Origin: JAFDZV01 sp035549015
GTDB taxonomy: Bacteria; Bacteroidota; Ignavibacteria; OLB7
Assembly: GCA_035549015.1 (NCBI GenBank)
Contig: DASZRW010000103.1
Location: 72,788-136,787, forward strand
Length of the DNA: 64,000 nucleotides
Direction: 5' to 3'
The number at the start of each line of letters is the position of its first letter. Positions within the stretch are counted from its first letter, which is position 1. Made by a program: the position numbers and the translations under genes. Below are positions 26,660-36,118 of the stretch, piece after piece. Below the pieces are notes generated by a model. That model did no database searches, was not told where the DNA came from, and was given only the letters and a program-made list of their open reading frames with translations.

Positions 26660-27379
26660 CTATTGCTGTTTGGCCGGGGAGCCTTTCCCCGAACGTATCG
26701 GCCCAAGCCCAACGCCCCCCGCCCGCTTCTGAATCATGGATGCACGACGATTTACGTATGGTGTAGGCTGCCCCGGATTCCACACACGCGGATTGGGAAG
26801 CACTGCGGCGAGCAGCGCCGCCTGATGCGGGTTCAGTTGCGAGGCCGGTATGCCGAAGTACTTCTGCGATGCGGCCTCCACGCCGTAGACACCATTCCCC
26901 CACTCGATCACATTGAGATAGACTTCCAGGATGCGTTTCTTCCCCCAGAGGAACTCGATGAGATAGGTGAAGTAGACCTCCAGAGCCTTGCGGATATAGT
27001 TGCGCCCCTGCCAGAGGAAGACATTGCGCGCGCACTGCATGGTGATGGTGCTGGCACCGAACAGTTTCTTCCCCTGCGAGCGTTCGTTCCTCTGCTGCGC
27101 GCGCTCCACGGCTTTCCAGTCCACGCCGTTGTGACTGAAGAAACGGCCGTCCTCCGCCGCGATCACCGAACGCATCATCGCCGGATTGATATCATCGATC
27201 GATACCCATCGCCTGCTGACGCCAACCAGATCACCTCCGGTAACGCCCTCCATCGGACGGATCAGCATCAACGGCGTCACCGGCGGATCAACCACGCGGT
27301 AGATCAGCACCAGCGCTATCGATGCCAGGAAGAAGAAGGCGATCAGACGAATCGTCCACTTGAACAGCCGTCGAATCAT
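26660..27379 (-). CDS. mtgA: Monofunctional peptidoglycan glycosyltransferase
   Basis: Polymerises lipid II into glycan strands without a transpeptidase domain. A 239-residue protein with one N-terminal membrane anchor (about 8-30) and a GT51 domain. Conserved blocks: AAEDGRFFSHNGVDW with the catalytic Glu (about 78), GASTITMQCARN, the KRILEVYLNVIEWGNGVYG motif (about 155-173) and a second conserved region near AALLAAVLPNP. The start is ATG 27379; the frame runs upstream to 27454 but gives a polar extension. It ends near 26660 facing a terminator. Family assignment is firm. Confidence 0.93.
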   Translation of the reverse strand: MIRRLFKWTIRLIAFFFLASIALVLIYRVVDPPVTPLMLIRPMEGVTGGDLVGVSRRWVSIDDINPAMMRSVIAAEDGRFFSHNGVDWKAVERAQQRNERSQGKKLFGASTITMQCARNVFLWQGRNYIRKALEVYFTYLIEFLWGKKRILEVYLNVIEWGNGVYGVEAASQKYFGIPASQLNPHQAALLAAVLPNPRVWNPGQPTPYVNRRASMIQKRAGGVGLGPIRSGKGSPAKQQ

Positions 27380-27631
27380 GGTAGCGAGAATGGTATCATC
27401 TGGCGGGTGCCCTTTCCCATCGGAACGGATGTATGTGAATTCCTGACCCGGCAAAACTAGTCACAACCGTACGCTGACCAAAACCACGAGTTGCGCGAGG
27501 CGCTTCGCGATCGTCTGCCGGCAGGCTCCGCGCTGCAGCATGCGCGGGCGGGCGAACCGGACCGGCCGCGCGGTTGAGACGAGGTAGCGCCGCGGAGGGG
27601 AACGCATGTGCGGACGGCGCATGCAGGGGAG

Positions 27632-27946
27632 CTATTCGCGCCGCCTCGATCGTGGAAGGAACATGACGAAGGTCTGCGAGACGAGCAGCGCCGTGAGGTA
27701 GAAGAAGAGCACCTCCTCCAGAGGCAGCACGCCCAACCGGAGCCCGAGCGTCTGTTGCGGATCGAAGAACCAGATGCCGTTCATCACCGCGACGGTGTCC
27801 GCCAACACCAGCCACGTTCCGATGACAATCGGTGGGAGAAGGATCGCACGCAGGTTCCTGCGGAAGACACGCCACGAGAGCCCCCACTGCAACAGGACCA
27901 CCGGCACCATCCAGATCAGCACGTGATAGAGATACGTGGTATGCAT
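27632..27946 (-). CDS. crtYd: Lycopene cyclase subunit (CrtYd-type)
   Basis: One half of a heterodimeric lycopene beta-cyclase, an integral membrane protein that closes the rings of lycopene. 104 residues with about three hydrophobic segments (TTYLYHVLIWMVPVVLL, LLPPIVIGTWLVLADT, EVLFFYLTALLVSQTF) and the family's LPLEEVLFF motif. Start ATG 27946, since the extension to 28003 is polar. It follows its partner on the same strand, separated by a GC-rich 267-base spacer with duplications. No other carotenoid genes are in this window. The letters c/d assume the usual operon order. Confidence 0.8.
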   Translation of the reverse strand: MHTTYLYHVLIWMVPVVLLQWGLSWRVFRRNLRAILLPPIVIGTWLVLADTVAVMNGIWFFDPQQTLGLRLGVLPLEEVLFFYLTALLVSQTFVMFLPRSRRRE

Positions 27947-28003
27947 GATGAAGCCTCCGGTACAATTCCCAACCGGCCGCAGGCCGGCACCGCAGGCCGG
28001 CAC

Positions 28004-28041
28004 GGCGCCGCACGGGACGGCCGGCGCCGCACGGGACGGCC
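28004..28041. repeat. 19-bp tandem duplication in a GC-rich spacer
   Basis: GGCGCCGCACGGGACGGCC occurs twice in a row at 28004-28022 and 28023-28041. Just before it GCAGGCCGGCAC is also duplicated (27979-28003). Both lie between the two lycopene cyclase genes. Simple slippage products with no known function. Confidence 0.75.
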
Positions 28042-28213
28042 GGCACCGCAGGGAGAAGTCGTCGCGTGCCGCGCCTTCAGTTCCCCCCCTCCGCCTCGAT
28101 CATCGCGAGAAGTTCACCCGCCGGCAGAGCCAGGGTATTCCTCTGCAATGACCCACCGGTGGTCGTCGCGCGCGTCGACAAGTCGGGGCGACGACGATCG
28201 ATAGACATGATGC

Positions 28214-28522
28214 TCAATGCCTGTTGTCATGAGCAGGAAGGAGCAGGACCGTCATCAGACAGACGGCAAGGGTCTCCAGCACGAAGAATGCGATCTCCTC
28301 CACCGGCAGCACGCCCACGTGCAGGATCACGCGATCGCCTGCGAAGCCCCAGACCCCGCGCCGTACGGCCCATGAGTCCCAGGGATACGAAAACGCAAGC
28401 ACGATGAGTTCCGTTACGCCGATCCATTTCCAATGCACGCTCCGCAGCCGCCGGCGCGCACGCCAGAATAGGAGCAGGAGCAACGGCAGGTTGAAGAGCA
28501 GATGGAACTGCAGATAGGTCAT
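28214..28522 (-). CDS. crtYc: Lycopene cyclase subunit (CrtYc-type)
   Basis: The other half of the split lycopene cyclase. 102 residues beginning MTYLQFHLLFNLPLLLLLF, with three membrane segments and the related LPVEEIAFFVLETL motif that aligns with the partner's PLEE segment. The residues after the motif (AVCLMTVLLL) form the last span. ATG 28522 is used instead of the GTG at 28531. The two genes are probably co-transcribed, but the spacer is unusually long for such a pair. Confidence 0.8.
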   Translation of the reverse strand: MTYLQFHLLFNLPLLLLLFWRARRRLRSVHWKWIGVTELIVLAFSYPWDSWAVRRGVWGFAGDRVILHVGVLPVEEIAFFVLETLAVCLMTVLLLPAHDNRH

Positions 28523-28612
28523 GGGGAGCACATTGAATTACGAGTGGTACGCCGCGAACGCCTGCCGCGGACCGGGGGATGCCGCTGCACAACATAACGA
28601 CGGCGATCCGGA

Positions 28613-31609
28613 TCAATGCTCCACGATCACACGGCGCGCGGCCGGCACTCCGTTGATCGTAATCACGCACACGTATGAACCGCCCGGGACTCCGCGCAGA
28701 TCCAGTTCGATGCGCGAGCGTCCGCCAACCGCGTCGTGCTCCGGCACCGTCCGAACAACGCGGCCAAGCATGTCGCACAGCCGCGCGCCCACGCGGGCGC
28801 CGCCGGGCGGGGCCACGATCTCCACCATCACGGCGCCGGATGCAGGGGTTGGAATCGCATCGCCAACAACGGCCGGGCCCTCACGCAGCAGCGGCACACC
28901 GGTTGTCCCGTGCGAGCCGAAGAACGATTCGACACCGAACCACGGTGTTCCCTCGGCGCGAAGATCCAGCACGGCACGGAAGGAGCCATTCGAGTTCAGC
29001 ACCGCCGGAATCGCACGCGCCGTTGCACGCCCAAGGGAGTCCAGCGGATGCAGCACAACGGAATCCGCCGCCGTGTAGAAGTTGATCCCCAGCTTTGCGG
29101 ACTCCATGAGAATGGGGGCTGCGCCCCAGTTCTTCCCGAGGCTCGAATCGCCGTACTGCCATACCGCACCCGTGTTCAGCGCGCGCGTGGTGATGGTGAG
29201 CAACGACCGCCGAGCGCTGTCCAGCCGGTTGCCGTCCAACGGAGTCCAGAGGTAGGCCACGTTCCGGCCGCCATCGATCCAGCTCACGCCGAGATTGTCC
29301 GTGCGAATCGAGGAGGTGGCGTTGATCCCGCCGGCGCCTCCCTGCACGTGCGGCGTGTTGAGCTGCAGTATCCCCTTGGTGATGTCGAGCGTGATCTCGC
29401 GTGTGTCGCTCTGAATGTTGTCGTCGCTGGGAATCGTCACGTAGTAGTCATCCGCAGTATAATGCCGCGACGCGTTGAACGAATCCGCGCGCACGGCGCT
29501 TACCAGGTTGGCGACGTTCTGGAACGTTCCCTCGATGTTGTACGATCCGCCCCGCGAGGAATACGTCACCGGCAGATAGCGTGTATCGGCCGCATCGAAC
29601 TGAATCTTCACGGTACGCTGCGCCGGTGCGATCCAGCCGTTGCGCAGCGCCGCCGACACCTGCGGCAGCAATGCGCAGATGGAGGGGTCACCGATGAAGC
29701 TGGAGAAATCGTCCTTGATGAAACGCCGCCGGTCCCCCATCTCCGCGGAGCGGTCGCTGTAGCAATAGAAGTAGGCGCCGTCCCAGTCGTGCAGCGAGGC
29801 ATAGGAGGGGAAGAAGAGCATCATCTCCGGACGATGGCCGTTTGGGTAGACATGCAGGTAGGATTCCGCGATGAACGGCTTGCCAACCATCGCGTTGCGG
29901 GAGAACTCCGGAATCTTCTGATCGCGGTAGTTGAGTACGGAGTAGTTGCGAATCACCCATGTGGAATCCGAATAGCTCAGTCCCGGCCGGGCGCCGTTGA
30001 AGTCCCACTGCGCCGTCTCGCTGGTGAAGTCGTACTCGCTTTCGATCCAGCTATCCGCGGATGCACCGGAGTTGTTGGTGCCGGCAATCATCGCCTTTAC
30101 GCCGAGCGAGCGAAGGTGATCGCGCATCGTTCTGTAGTAGGCGCGGCCCAGCGAATCGTAGAAGTCCACCTGATCGTACATGCGCGCCAGCACAAGCTTC
30201 GCCGCATCGCGGAACTTGGCCCGGCCCACCGTCGCATTCTCCAGCGTCTCGCCTGCGAGCAGCCCGTCGCGCCCCGTCTCCTCCAGCACGAAGCCGTCCA
30301 GGAACACATCCCCCATCTGCTTGCCGAAGTAAAGCCGCAGTATCGCGCCGATGCTGTCCGTGCCGAGCGAGCGGAAGGTGAAGTCGAACGTCTGCCATGT
30401 GTTCGTGAGCATCGGCAGCTCGTTGAGCCCGAAGTTGTCGTTCGGCGCGCTCCCCCGCATCAGCACGATGTGAATCTGCCTTCCGCTTGCGGAGTCGGTC
30501 TTCGCACGGAACTGGAGATGGTATACACCGTTCCTGTGTACCGCCAGTCCCTGCTGATCGAGGTAGAGGCGGGACTCCGTGCCGTTCACCTTGCGCACCA
30601 CGACACGGAGCGAACTCGTCCCCTGCCCCGGCGCCACGTCCGGCCCCTGAATGATCACCGGACTTCCCTGCGCTCCCTCACCGACGTTGAGGTTCCAGTT
30701 GTCGGTGAACGATTCGAAGCCGGGATTCTTCACGGTGTTCGGCCCGAGTGTATGGCTCCCCTCCCAATAGGCAGCCTTCAGGTTCGCCGTGGTTCCATGA
30801 CGGCGCGCGAGGAAGCCGGCGAAGAGCGTGTCCAGCAGGCGCGAGTGGTAGAAGCTGAGATAGCTTGCGCGCTGGTTCAGACGATCGTTGATCCACGCGT
30901 CGTAGATCGAGTTCTGATCGGTGACGGTCACCAACGCGATCTCCGGATCATCCGCATAGCGCTTCGCGGTGTACGGGTTGAGATGCGCGAACAGCCTGGA
31001 CATGTAGCGCCGCTGCATCGCCTGCATCGGATCGGAGAAGTAGGTGATGTACTGCCCGTAGTTGTACGTGGAGTCCCAGCCGGGCACGCCATCGTCGCGG
31101 CGCGGACCATTGCGGGCCTTCAGTACGAAATGCACGTGAATGCCGTTGCGCCTGAGCTGGTAGAGGAACCAGTCCAGCCGCTTCATCTGCGAGGGCGACA
31201 ATGAATCGGAACGATTGCCCGGCGCCAGCGTCGAGGCCGCGTCCGAGTTGTGATAGTCGAAGTAGACGAAGCGGACCATGTTGATGCCGAGCTTCCGCAT
31301 GTGGCCGGCCGCGAGGATCGCGGTGGTACTGTCCGGGAAGCAGGCGCTGGCTATCAGGTTGGCGCCCACGAAGCGTGCGCGAGAGCCGTTGGCCCACGCG
31401 AGATGGCCGTCCGGCGACGTATGAAGGAAGCCGAGAGAGTCCACGTCCTGCACCGGCATCACCGGGAGCCAGTCCGTAAAGGTGGAGTCGTAGCTCGGGA
31501 TGGTAAAGGGGAAGGAATCGACAAGCGGCTGCGCGTTCGCAACGGTGAGGGCCGCGGTGCAGCCGGCGAGCATGGCGAGCAGTACGAAGTGACAGAGGAT
31601 ACGCTTCAT
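28613..31609 (-). CDS. Type IX-secreted glycoside-hydrolase-like protein
   Basis: A 998-residue protein sent through the type IX secretion system. Signal peptide MKRILCHFVLLAMLAGC..., a TIM-barrel-like catalytic region (about 60-350) with GINMVRFVYFDYH and LRRNGIHVHFVLKARN, a carbohydrate-binding beta-sandwich (about 300-450, GFESFTDNWNLNVGEG), a second part of the barrel with KPFIAESYLHVYPN (about 600), and a C-terminal sorting domain with CDMLGRVVRTV and VPGGSYVCVITING (about 915-998). The usual acid/base Asn-Glu after the fourth strand is replaced by Asp-Gln in VTVTDQNS (about 231), so it may be catalytically dead or use another residue. The nucleophile-like Glu in IAESY is kept. Substrate unknown. 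Confidence 0.85.
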   Translation of the reverse strand: MKRILCHFVLLAMLAGCTAALTVANAQPLVDSFPFTIPSYDSTFTDWLPVMPVQDVDSLGFLHTSPDGHLAWANGSRARFVGANLIASACFPDSTTAILAAGHMRKLGINMVRFVYFDYHNSDAASTLAPGNRSDSLSPSQMKRLDWFLYQLRRNGIHVHFVLKARNGPRRDDGVPGWDSTYNYGQYITYFSDPMQAMQRRYMSRLFAHLNPYTAKRYADDPEIALVTVTDQNSIYDAWINDRLNQRASYLSFYHSRLLDTLFAGFLARRHGTTANLKAAYWEGSHTLGPNTVKNPGFESFTDNWNLNVGEGAQGSPVIIQGPDVAPGQGTSSLRVVVRKVNGTESRLYLDQQGLAVHRNGVYHLQFRAKTDSASGRQIHIVLMRGSAPNDNFGLNELPMLTNTWQTFDFTFRSLGTDSIGAILRLYFGKQMGDVFLDGFVLEETGRDGLLAGETLENATVGRAKFRDAAKLVLARMYDQVDFYDSLGRAYYRTMRDHLRSLGVKAMIAGTNNSGASADSWIESEYDFTSETAQWDFNGARPGLSYSDSTWVIRNYSVLNYRDQKIPEFSRNAMVGKPFIAESYLHVYPNGHRPEMMLFFPSYASLHDWDGAYFYCYSDRSAEMGDRRRFIKDDFSSFIGDPSICALLPQVSAALRNGWIAPAQRTVKIQFDAADTRYLPVTYSSRGGSYNIEGTFQNVANLVSAVRADSFNASRHYTADDYYVTIPSDDNIQSDTREITLDITKGILQLNTPHVQGGAGGINATSSIRTDNLGVSWIDGGRNVAYLWTPLDGNRLDSARRSLLTITTRALNTGAVWQYGDSSLGKNWGAAPILMESAKLGINFYTAADSVVLHPLDSLGRATARAIPAVLNSNGSFRAVLDLRAEGTPWFGVESFFGSHGTTGVPLLREGPAVVGDAIPTPASGAVMVEIVAPPGGARVGARLCDMLGRVVRTVPEHDAVGGRSRIELDLRGVPGGSYVCVITINGVPAARRVIVEH

Positions 31610-31851
31610 TGCCGTCCGGAGTTCGGTTGTCTGCGGGGGGTACATTCCGAACCTCACAACGCTGCATGGGCGGGAGGGGAATGCCGACAGGATGGCATGG
31701 ACACTGTACTTCCCGGACCTCGACCAGCGCACCGGCATCATCATTGCGTACGCGTTCGCTGGAAGAAGCCATGGGGTGATGAAAATAGGCCGCGCACCGG
31801 CAAATTGCCAATGTGCGGCCTGCACGAACGGTAATCTTCCCCGCCCCGGCT

Positions 31852-32276
31852 CTATTGCCGCTTCAGTACGATCGCGAGCGGGTCGCCGCCGCGGTCGGGA
31901 TGGTGTGTGCGCAACTCATCTCCGGCCCGCAGCCATGGCGCCCCATCGATCTCGTACTCCATGCTGGTGCGGAAGAACACCGTATCCATCGCAGTACGAT
32001 AGGTCCCCGAGATGCTCTGCCCGAGATGCTCTGATCGACGGTCGAGCCCGCCCCCTCGTACGGAATCACCATGCGCCCGGTAACGGTGCTGTCTGAGCGT
32101 AGCGTCAGCTCGATATAGCCGCCGCGAGGGCTCACACTGTCCGGCCCGTCTGCCGGCGCAACGATCACGAGGACGGTGGAGCGATATGTCCCCGCCACTC
32201 CGCCGGACGGCGATACCGGGTGGCCGCATGCCGCAATCGTGCACGCCGCCAGAACGGCGCCGGCTACGACGCGCAA
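31852..32276 (-). pseudogene. Lipoprotein gene broken by a 14-bp tandem duplication
   Basis: Reads from a TTG at 32276 with the lipoprotein signal RVVAGAVLAACTIAACG (Cys after TIAA). The frame goes wrong at a tandem duplication: CCCGAGATGCTCTG at 32006-32019 is repeated at 32020-32033. Removing one copy joins frame 1 (ending TVDQSIS) directly to the second frame, which continues GTYRTAMDTVFFRTSMEYE and runs to IVLKRQ at 31852. The duplicated 14 bp is not a multiple of three, so as written the protein is truncated or altered. It follows the methyltransferase gene by 33 bases on the same strand. An assembly or read error would also explain it. Confidence 0.8.
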
Positions 32277-32309
32277 CCGCGTAACATCAACGATGGCGGT
32301 TGCGCTCGG

Positions 32310-32969
32310 CTATCGGCGGACCAGCAGCCAGCTCGTCTCCGTCATGCGCGTTACGCCGCGCTGCCGAAATCTCGGCTCATCCTGCAGCGCATCCTGAACG
32401 CCCAGCTGCTCCACGGAGAAGCCGGGCTCGAACAGCCGGCGGACCTCTTCATCGCTCACGGAAAAGGGAGGCCCGTTCAGTTCCTCCGCCGGATACTCGA
32501 TGGTGATCAACAGCACGCGGGTTCCGCTCCGAAGCAGGTGCTCGAGGTGCTTCACATAGCGAACCCGGATCGGCTCCGGCAATGCGATCAACGCGGCCCG
32601 ATCGTACACGGCCTCAACGCCGGCAAGGTGCTCGCGGCGCAGCCGGAAGAAATCCCCCTGACGAATCTCGATTCTGTCACCGCGAAAGAGTTGAAATGCT
32701 CCATCCGCCTCGCTGGTCACGGAAAGATCATTCTCCTCGAAGAAGGCGGCCGCCGCAACGGCACTCAATTCCACTCCCACCACACGATGCCCATGCTCGC
32801 GCAGCCAGATCATATCCACCGTCTTGCCGCAGAGCGGAACGAACACCGTTGTTGCGCCGGAAGCGGGAAGGAATTCCGCACCGTGCCGCTCCAGCACGGC
32901 ATTGAACGACTCCTTGTGAAAGCCGATCTCTCCCTTCTCCCATCTGCGATGCCAGAAGTCCGCATTCAT
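32310..32969 (-). CDS. tpm: Thiopurine S-methyltransferase family protein
   Basis: A 219-residue SAM-dependent methyltransferase of the TPMT family, acting on thiols or on selenium and tellurium compounds in bacteria. Family features are WHRRWEKGEIGFH (about 7-19), VFVPLCGKTVDMIWL (SAM site, about 43-57) with HRVVGVELSAVAA, and YDRAALIALPEPIRVRYV (about 124-141). ATG 32969 fits homologues exactly. It precedes the broken lipoprotein gene on the same strand. True substrate unknown; many bacterial members detoxify chalcogens. Confidence 0.93.
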   Translation of the reverse strand: MNADFWHRRWEKGEIGFHKESFNAVLERHGAEFLPASGATTVFVPLCGKTVDMIWLREHGHRVVGVELSAVAAAAFFEENDLSVTSEADGAFQLFRGDRIEIRQGDFFRLRREHLAGVEAVYDRAALIALPEPIRVRYVKHLEHLLRSGTRVLLITIEYPAEELNGPPFSVSDEEVRRLFEPGFSVEQLGVQDALQDEPRFRQRGVTRMTETSWLLVRR

Positions 32970-33051
32970 GATTTGAGATTCATGAAGAAGGCCCGCTCAT
33001 CGAGAGACGGACCCCCGGTTGGTGCGCCCGGGCCAGCGTGGCACCTGCGCA

Positions 33052-35892
33052 TTATCGAACAAGCTTGAACTCCACGCGCCGGTTGCGAGCGCGGCCATCC
33101 TCCGTATCGTTGGAGGCGATCGGCATGGACTCCCCGTAGCCCTTGGAGCGGAGGCGGCCGGAGTCGATCCCCTTTCCGATCAGATAGTTCACAACGGAGC
33201 GTGCACGATTCTCCGAGAGCATCTGATTGTCGCGATCGCTTCCCACCGCATCGGTATGCGCGCCGATCTCCACATTGATCGTGGGATACTCGTTCAACAG
33301 CGCAGCGAGGCGATTCAACTCCAGGTAGCTCTGCGACTTCAGGTCGGACTTCGCGAAGTCGAAGAAGATGTTCCTGATCTTGAACGTGGCGCCGTTTTCG
33401 ATCGCCACCTCGATCGATGTCACGCCGAGATCCTGCGAGAGATGCTCGCCGCGCTGCGTTGTTCTGGCGTCCACATCGGCAGGTGTTGGAATGTAGTTGG
33501 GATTGATCGCCGTCACACGATAGCTGCGTCCCTCCGGCAGCTCCGTCTCGTAGCGCCCGTCGTCGCCGCTGCGAATCGTCGCCACGTGCTCGCCGGTCTC
33601 GGCATCCTCCACACGGACCTCCGCATTCACCGGACTCCCCTTCTCATCGGTCACCCGCCCGGCAAGCACCGTGGGGGGGAGCTTCAGCGTAAAGTCGCGA
33701 ACAACCGTATCCCCCTTGCGCACTCCGCTGAGATCGATGGAGTCCTTCAACGGGATATACCTTCCGCCGCTGAGGCTTGCATCGTACTTGCGCCCTTCGG
33801 TGATCTCGGTCTGATACTCACCGGTGGTTGCGTTCGGCGTTACGGTCATCTGCGATCCGTCCGCCGCGGCATGGAGCTGAATCGGAATCGCGGCCGCGCG
33901 CCCCAGTTCATCGCGCACGCGCCCGCGAAGCACGGTCACCTCCTCCTGCTTCATCCGGGACTCGTACCTGATCTCGTACGCCGTCGTCACGTCCGTGCCG
34001 ATATCATCCAGGATCGAATTGAACGGCGAGGTGATGTTGTACTCGCGCCCCAGCGAGAGGCGTGTCATCACGGCGCCGTTGTTGGCGCACGGATTGCCGA
34101 TCGTGTAGAGCCGCGCTCCGGTATTCCAGAGCATGTCCACCATGTCCGGCTCCGTGAGCTGCGCATTGTCCTGAATCTGCCAGTCGTCCGTGATCAGCAC
34201 GAACAGCCGTTGCGCACCGGGACGGAAGTTCATCTCCGTGGCGGCCTTGATCGCGAGGGTCGTGATCTCGTCCGTGCCGATGGCATCCGCCTTCGCCGCA
34301 AACTTCTTGAAGGTGGCCACATCGCTGGTGGGATGCAGCGTGTCGTAGATCATCGCACCATACAACACGCCACCGATGCGGTAGTCCGCGCCGCGCGCAT
34401 CGAGCGTGTTCGCGAAGCTCTCCACGTTGGCACGCACGTCGCGTATCTCGTCGTGCATGCTGCCGGAGCAGTCCACGATCATCACGATATCAACCGGCAC
34501 GTTGAAGCTGGAATCCACCGGGCGCACGGACTTGATGGCAAGCTTGCTGTCGCGGAAGGCGAAGTCGTTGATCCCCAGGCCGTGAACGTTGGCGCCGTTC
34601 GCATCGGTAACCTGAACGATCACGGACACCTCCGGGAACCTGGACTGGTCCACACTCTGCACGCCGATGGAGTATCCCTGGCGGGAGACAAGCTGGAGCG
34701 AATCGCCCCGCATCAGCTCGCGGCTTCGAACGTTCTGCGTGTAGTACCTGCTCCGGATCGCCTTGTAGAGATCCTTCGAATCGGGAGCCATCACGCTCAA
34801 ACGCTCCGTGAGCGGAGCATAGGTTTTCCATGCATGCGTGAGCGTGGTCACCAGTCCCTGCGGGGTATCCAGCGCGGCGCTCGGATGATCGCACGGGCGA
34901 ACAATCGCGTCCTGCGACGCGGAGGCATCGTTGGTGGCGTACTTGTAGAACAGTCCCGCCGGCGTGTATGCACGATCGGGCGCCCATCCGCGCGGATTGC
35001 GAAAGGCGATGATGGGGCTGGAGTCATCATCGGCAGCAACCGGCGGAGCGGTGCGGCTGCCGTAGCGAAGGATCGTGGCGCCGCCGCGGGTGCCGGCACC
35101 GTTGCCGGTTTCCACGAACGTCCCCGCGCCGAGAATCGGGGAGTCGGAGCCGGTGGCAATGCCGGCCTCGAGCCCGAGGCGCCAGACCTTGTGCCCGAAA
35201 TCGTACTGCCCGCTCAGGCTCACCTGGTTGTCCGCCAGCCCCAGACTGATCCCGAGCGCGGGACGAAAAGCGGATGTGCCGTCCACGGTATCCAGCGGAT
35301 CGTAGTTCATGCTGCCGATCGCCGTGAGCCAGTCGGTGATGCCGTAGGCTCCAAGCAGACGCATTCGCGTGCCGGTGCCGTTGTTGTTCGTGATGTTCTC
35401 GATCACTGCGGACGCAAGCGAAGCGGTGCTCGGGCGCATGGTGGCGGAGATGTTGTATTCACCGCTGCCGAAGAAGCCGCCGCCATCGCGCCACTTCACG
35501 CTGGCTCCAAGCCAGAAGTGATCCTCGCTCCAGGGAAAGCCGAAGCCTGCATAGTAGTAGATGGGAACGGCATTGACCGCCGTGAGGGCGCTGTCCACGA
35601 GCCAGGGGAAGGTGATGCCGAGCCCGATGGGCCCGAGCTTCGCGAAGCCGGCGGTCGGATTGTTCTTATAGACGAAGCTGCCGGTGAACGGAAGGCCCAG
35701 CAGGAAATCGTTGGCTCCGGGCCGCACACCGAGAAGCGATGGATTCCATCCGGTGGATGAGGCGTCGTTCGCGAGCGCAATGTGCCGGTTCGTCAGGCTG
35801 TACGGCGAAAAGAGCGGCTGGGCGTTGAGCGCGGCGGTGCCAAGTAGTACGAGCATGATTCCGAGCAACGGAATCGAACGAAGCGGCAGCAT
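33052..35892 (-). CDS. Exported VWA and OmpA protein with a beta-barrel-like N-terminus
   Basis: A 946-residue exported protein with signal peptide MLPLRSIPLLGIMLVLLG. Order: a porin-like beta domain (about 30-340) with repeated aromatic strands; a linker; a von Willebrand A domain (about 475-660) with the MIDAS start VDCSGSM; two carboxypeptidase-regulatory-like beta domains (about 670-830, RGRVRDELGRAAAIP and GRVTDEKGSPVNAEV); and a C-terminal OmpA domain (about 840-946) with NIFFDFAKSDLKS and GAHTDAVGSDRDN that binds peptidoglycan. It probably links the outer membrane to the cell wall and presents a metal-dependent binding domain. Start ATG 35892, since the frame upstream to 35979 is polar. 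Confidence 0.9.
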   Translation of the reverse strand: MLPLRSIPLLGIMLVLLGTAALNAQPLFSPYSLTNRHIALANDASSTGWNPSLLGVRPGANDFLLGLPFTGSFVYKNNPTAGFAKLGPIGLGITFPWLVDSALTAVNAVPIYYYAGFGFPWSEDHFWLGASVKWRDGGGFFGSGEYNISATMRPSTASLASAVIENITNNNGTGTRMRLLGAYGITDWLTAIGSMNYDPLDTVDGTSAFRPALGISLGLADNQVSLSGQYDFGHKVWRLGLEAGIATGSDSPILGAGTFVETGNGAGTRGGATILRYGSRTAPPVAADDDSSPIIAFRNPRGWAPDRAYTPAGLFYKYATNDASASQDAIVRPCDHPSAALDTPQGLVTTLTHAWKTYAPLTERLSVMAPDSKDLYKAIRSRYYTQNVRSRELMRGDSLQLVSRQGYSIGVQSVDQSRFPEVSVIVQVTDANGANVHGLGINDFAFRDSKLAIKSVRPVDSSFNVPVDIVMIVDCSGSMHDEIRDVRANVESFANTLDARGADYRIGGVLYGAMIYDTLHPTSDVATFKKFAAKADAIGTDEITTLAIKAATEMNFRPGAQRLFVLITDDWQIQDNAQLTEPDMVDMLWNTGARLYTIGNPCANNGAVMTRLSLGREYNITSPFNSILDDIGTDVTTAYEIRYESRMKQEEVTVLRGRVRDELGRAAAIPIQLHAAADGSQMTVTPNATTGEYQTEITEGRKYDASLSGGRYIPLKDSIDLSGVRKGDTVVRDFTLKLPPTVLAGRVTDEKGSPVNAEVRVEDAETGEHVATIRSGDDGRYETELPEGRSYRVTAINPNYIPTPADVDARTTQRGEHLSQDLGVTSIEVAIENGATFKIRNIFFDFAKSDLKSQSYLELNRLAALLNEYPTINVEIGAHTDAVGSDRDNQMLSENRARSVVNYLIGKGIDSGRLRSKGYGESMPIASNDTEDGRARNRRVEFKLVR

Positions 35893-36118
35893 AGGCGTAT
35901 CTGCTTGATGTTCCCTGGAGCTTCCAACCGTGAGCGGTGCCGGGCATGCAGCATCGGGCGCCGCGACACCCGCGGGCAACGATGCGCCTCCGGAATCCGA
36001 ACGGGACCGTTGATGCCATCAGCACCCGAAGGCACGCTCACTACCACCGGCAGGCTCCGCGGCCGCGATGCAGGAGATCGCGTCGCCTGGGGAGACACCG
36101 GATGAACCGGGCCGCGCG

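Noticed and set aside
28736..31204. 822-residue open frame on the plus strand
   Set aside because: Antisense to the type IX-secreted protein, which has signal peptide, domains and sorting motif.
33019..35760. 913-residue open frame on the plus strand
   Set aside because: Antisense to the VWA/OmpA gene, no start signal, no domain, and biased toward Arg/His/Val.
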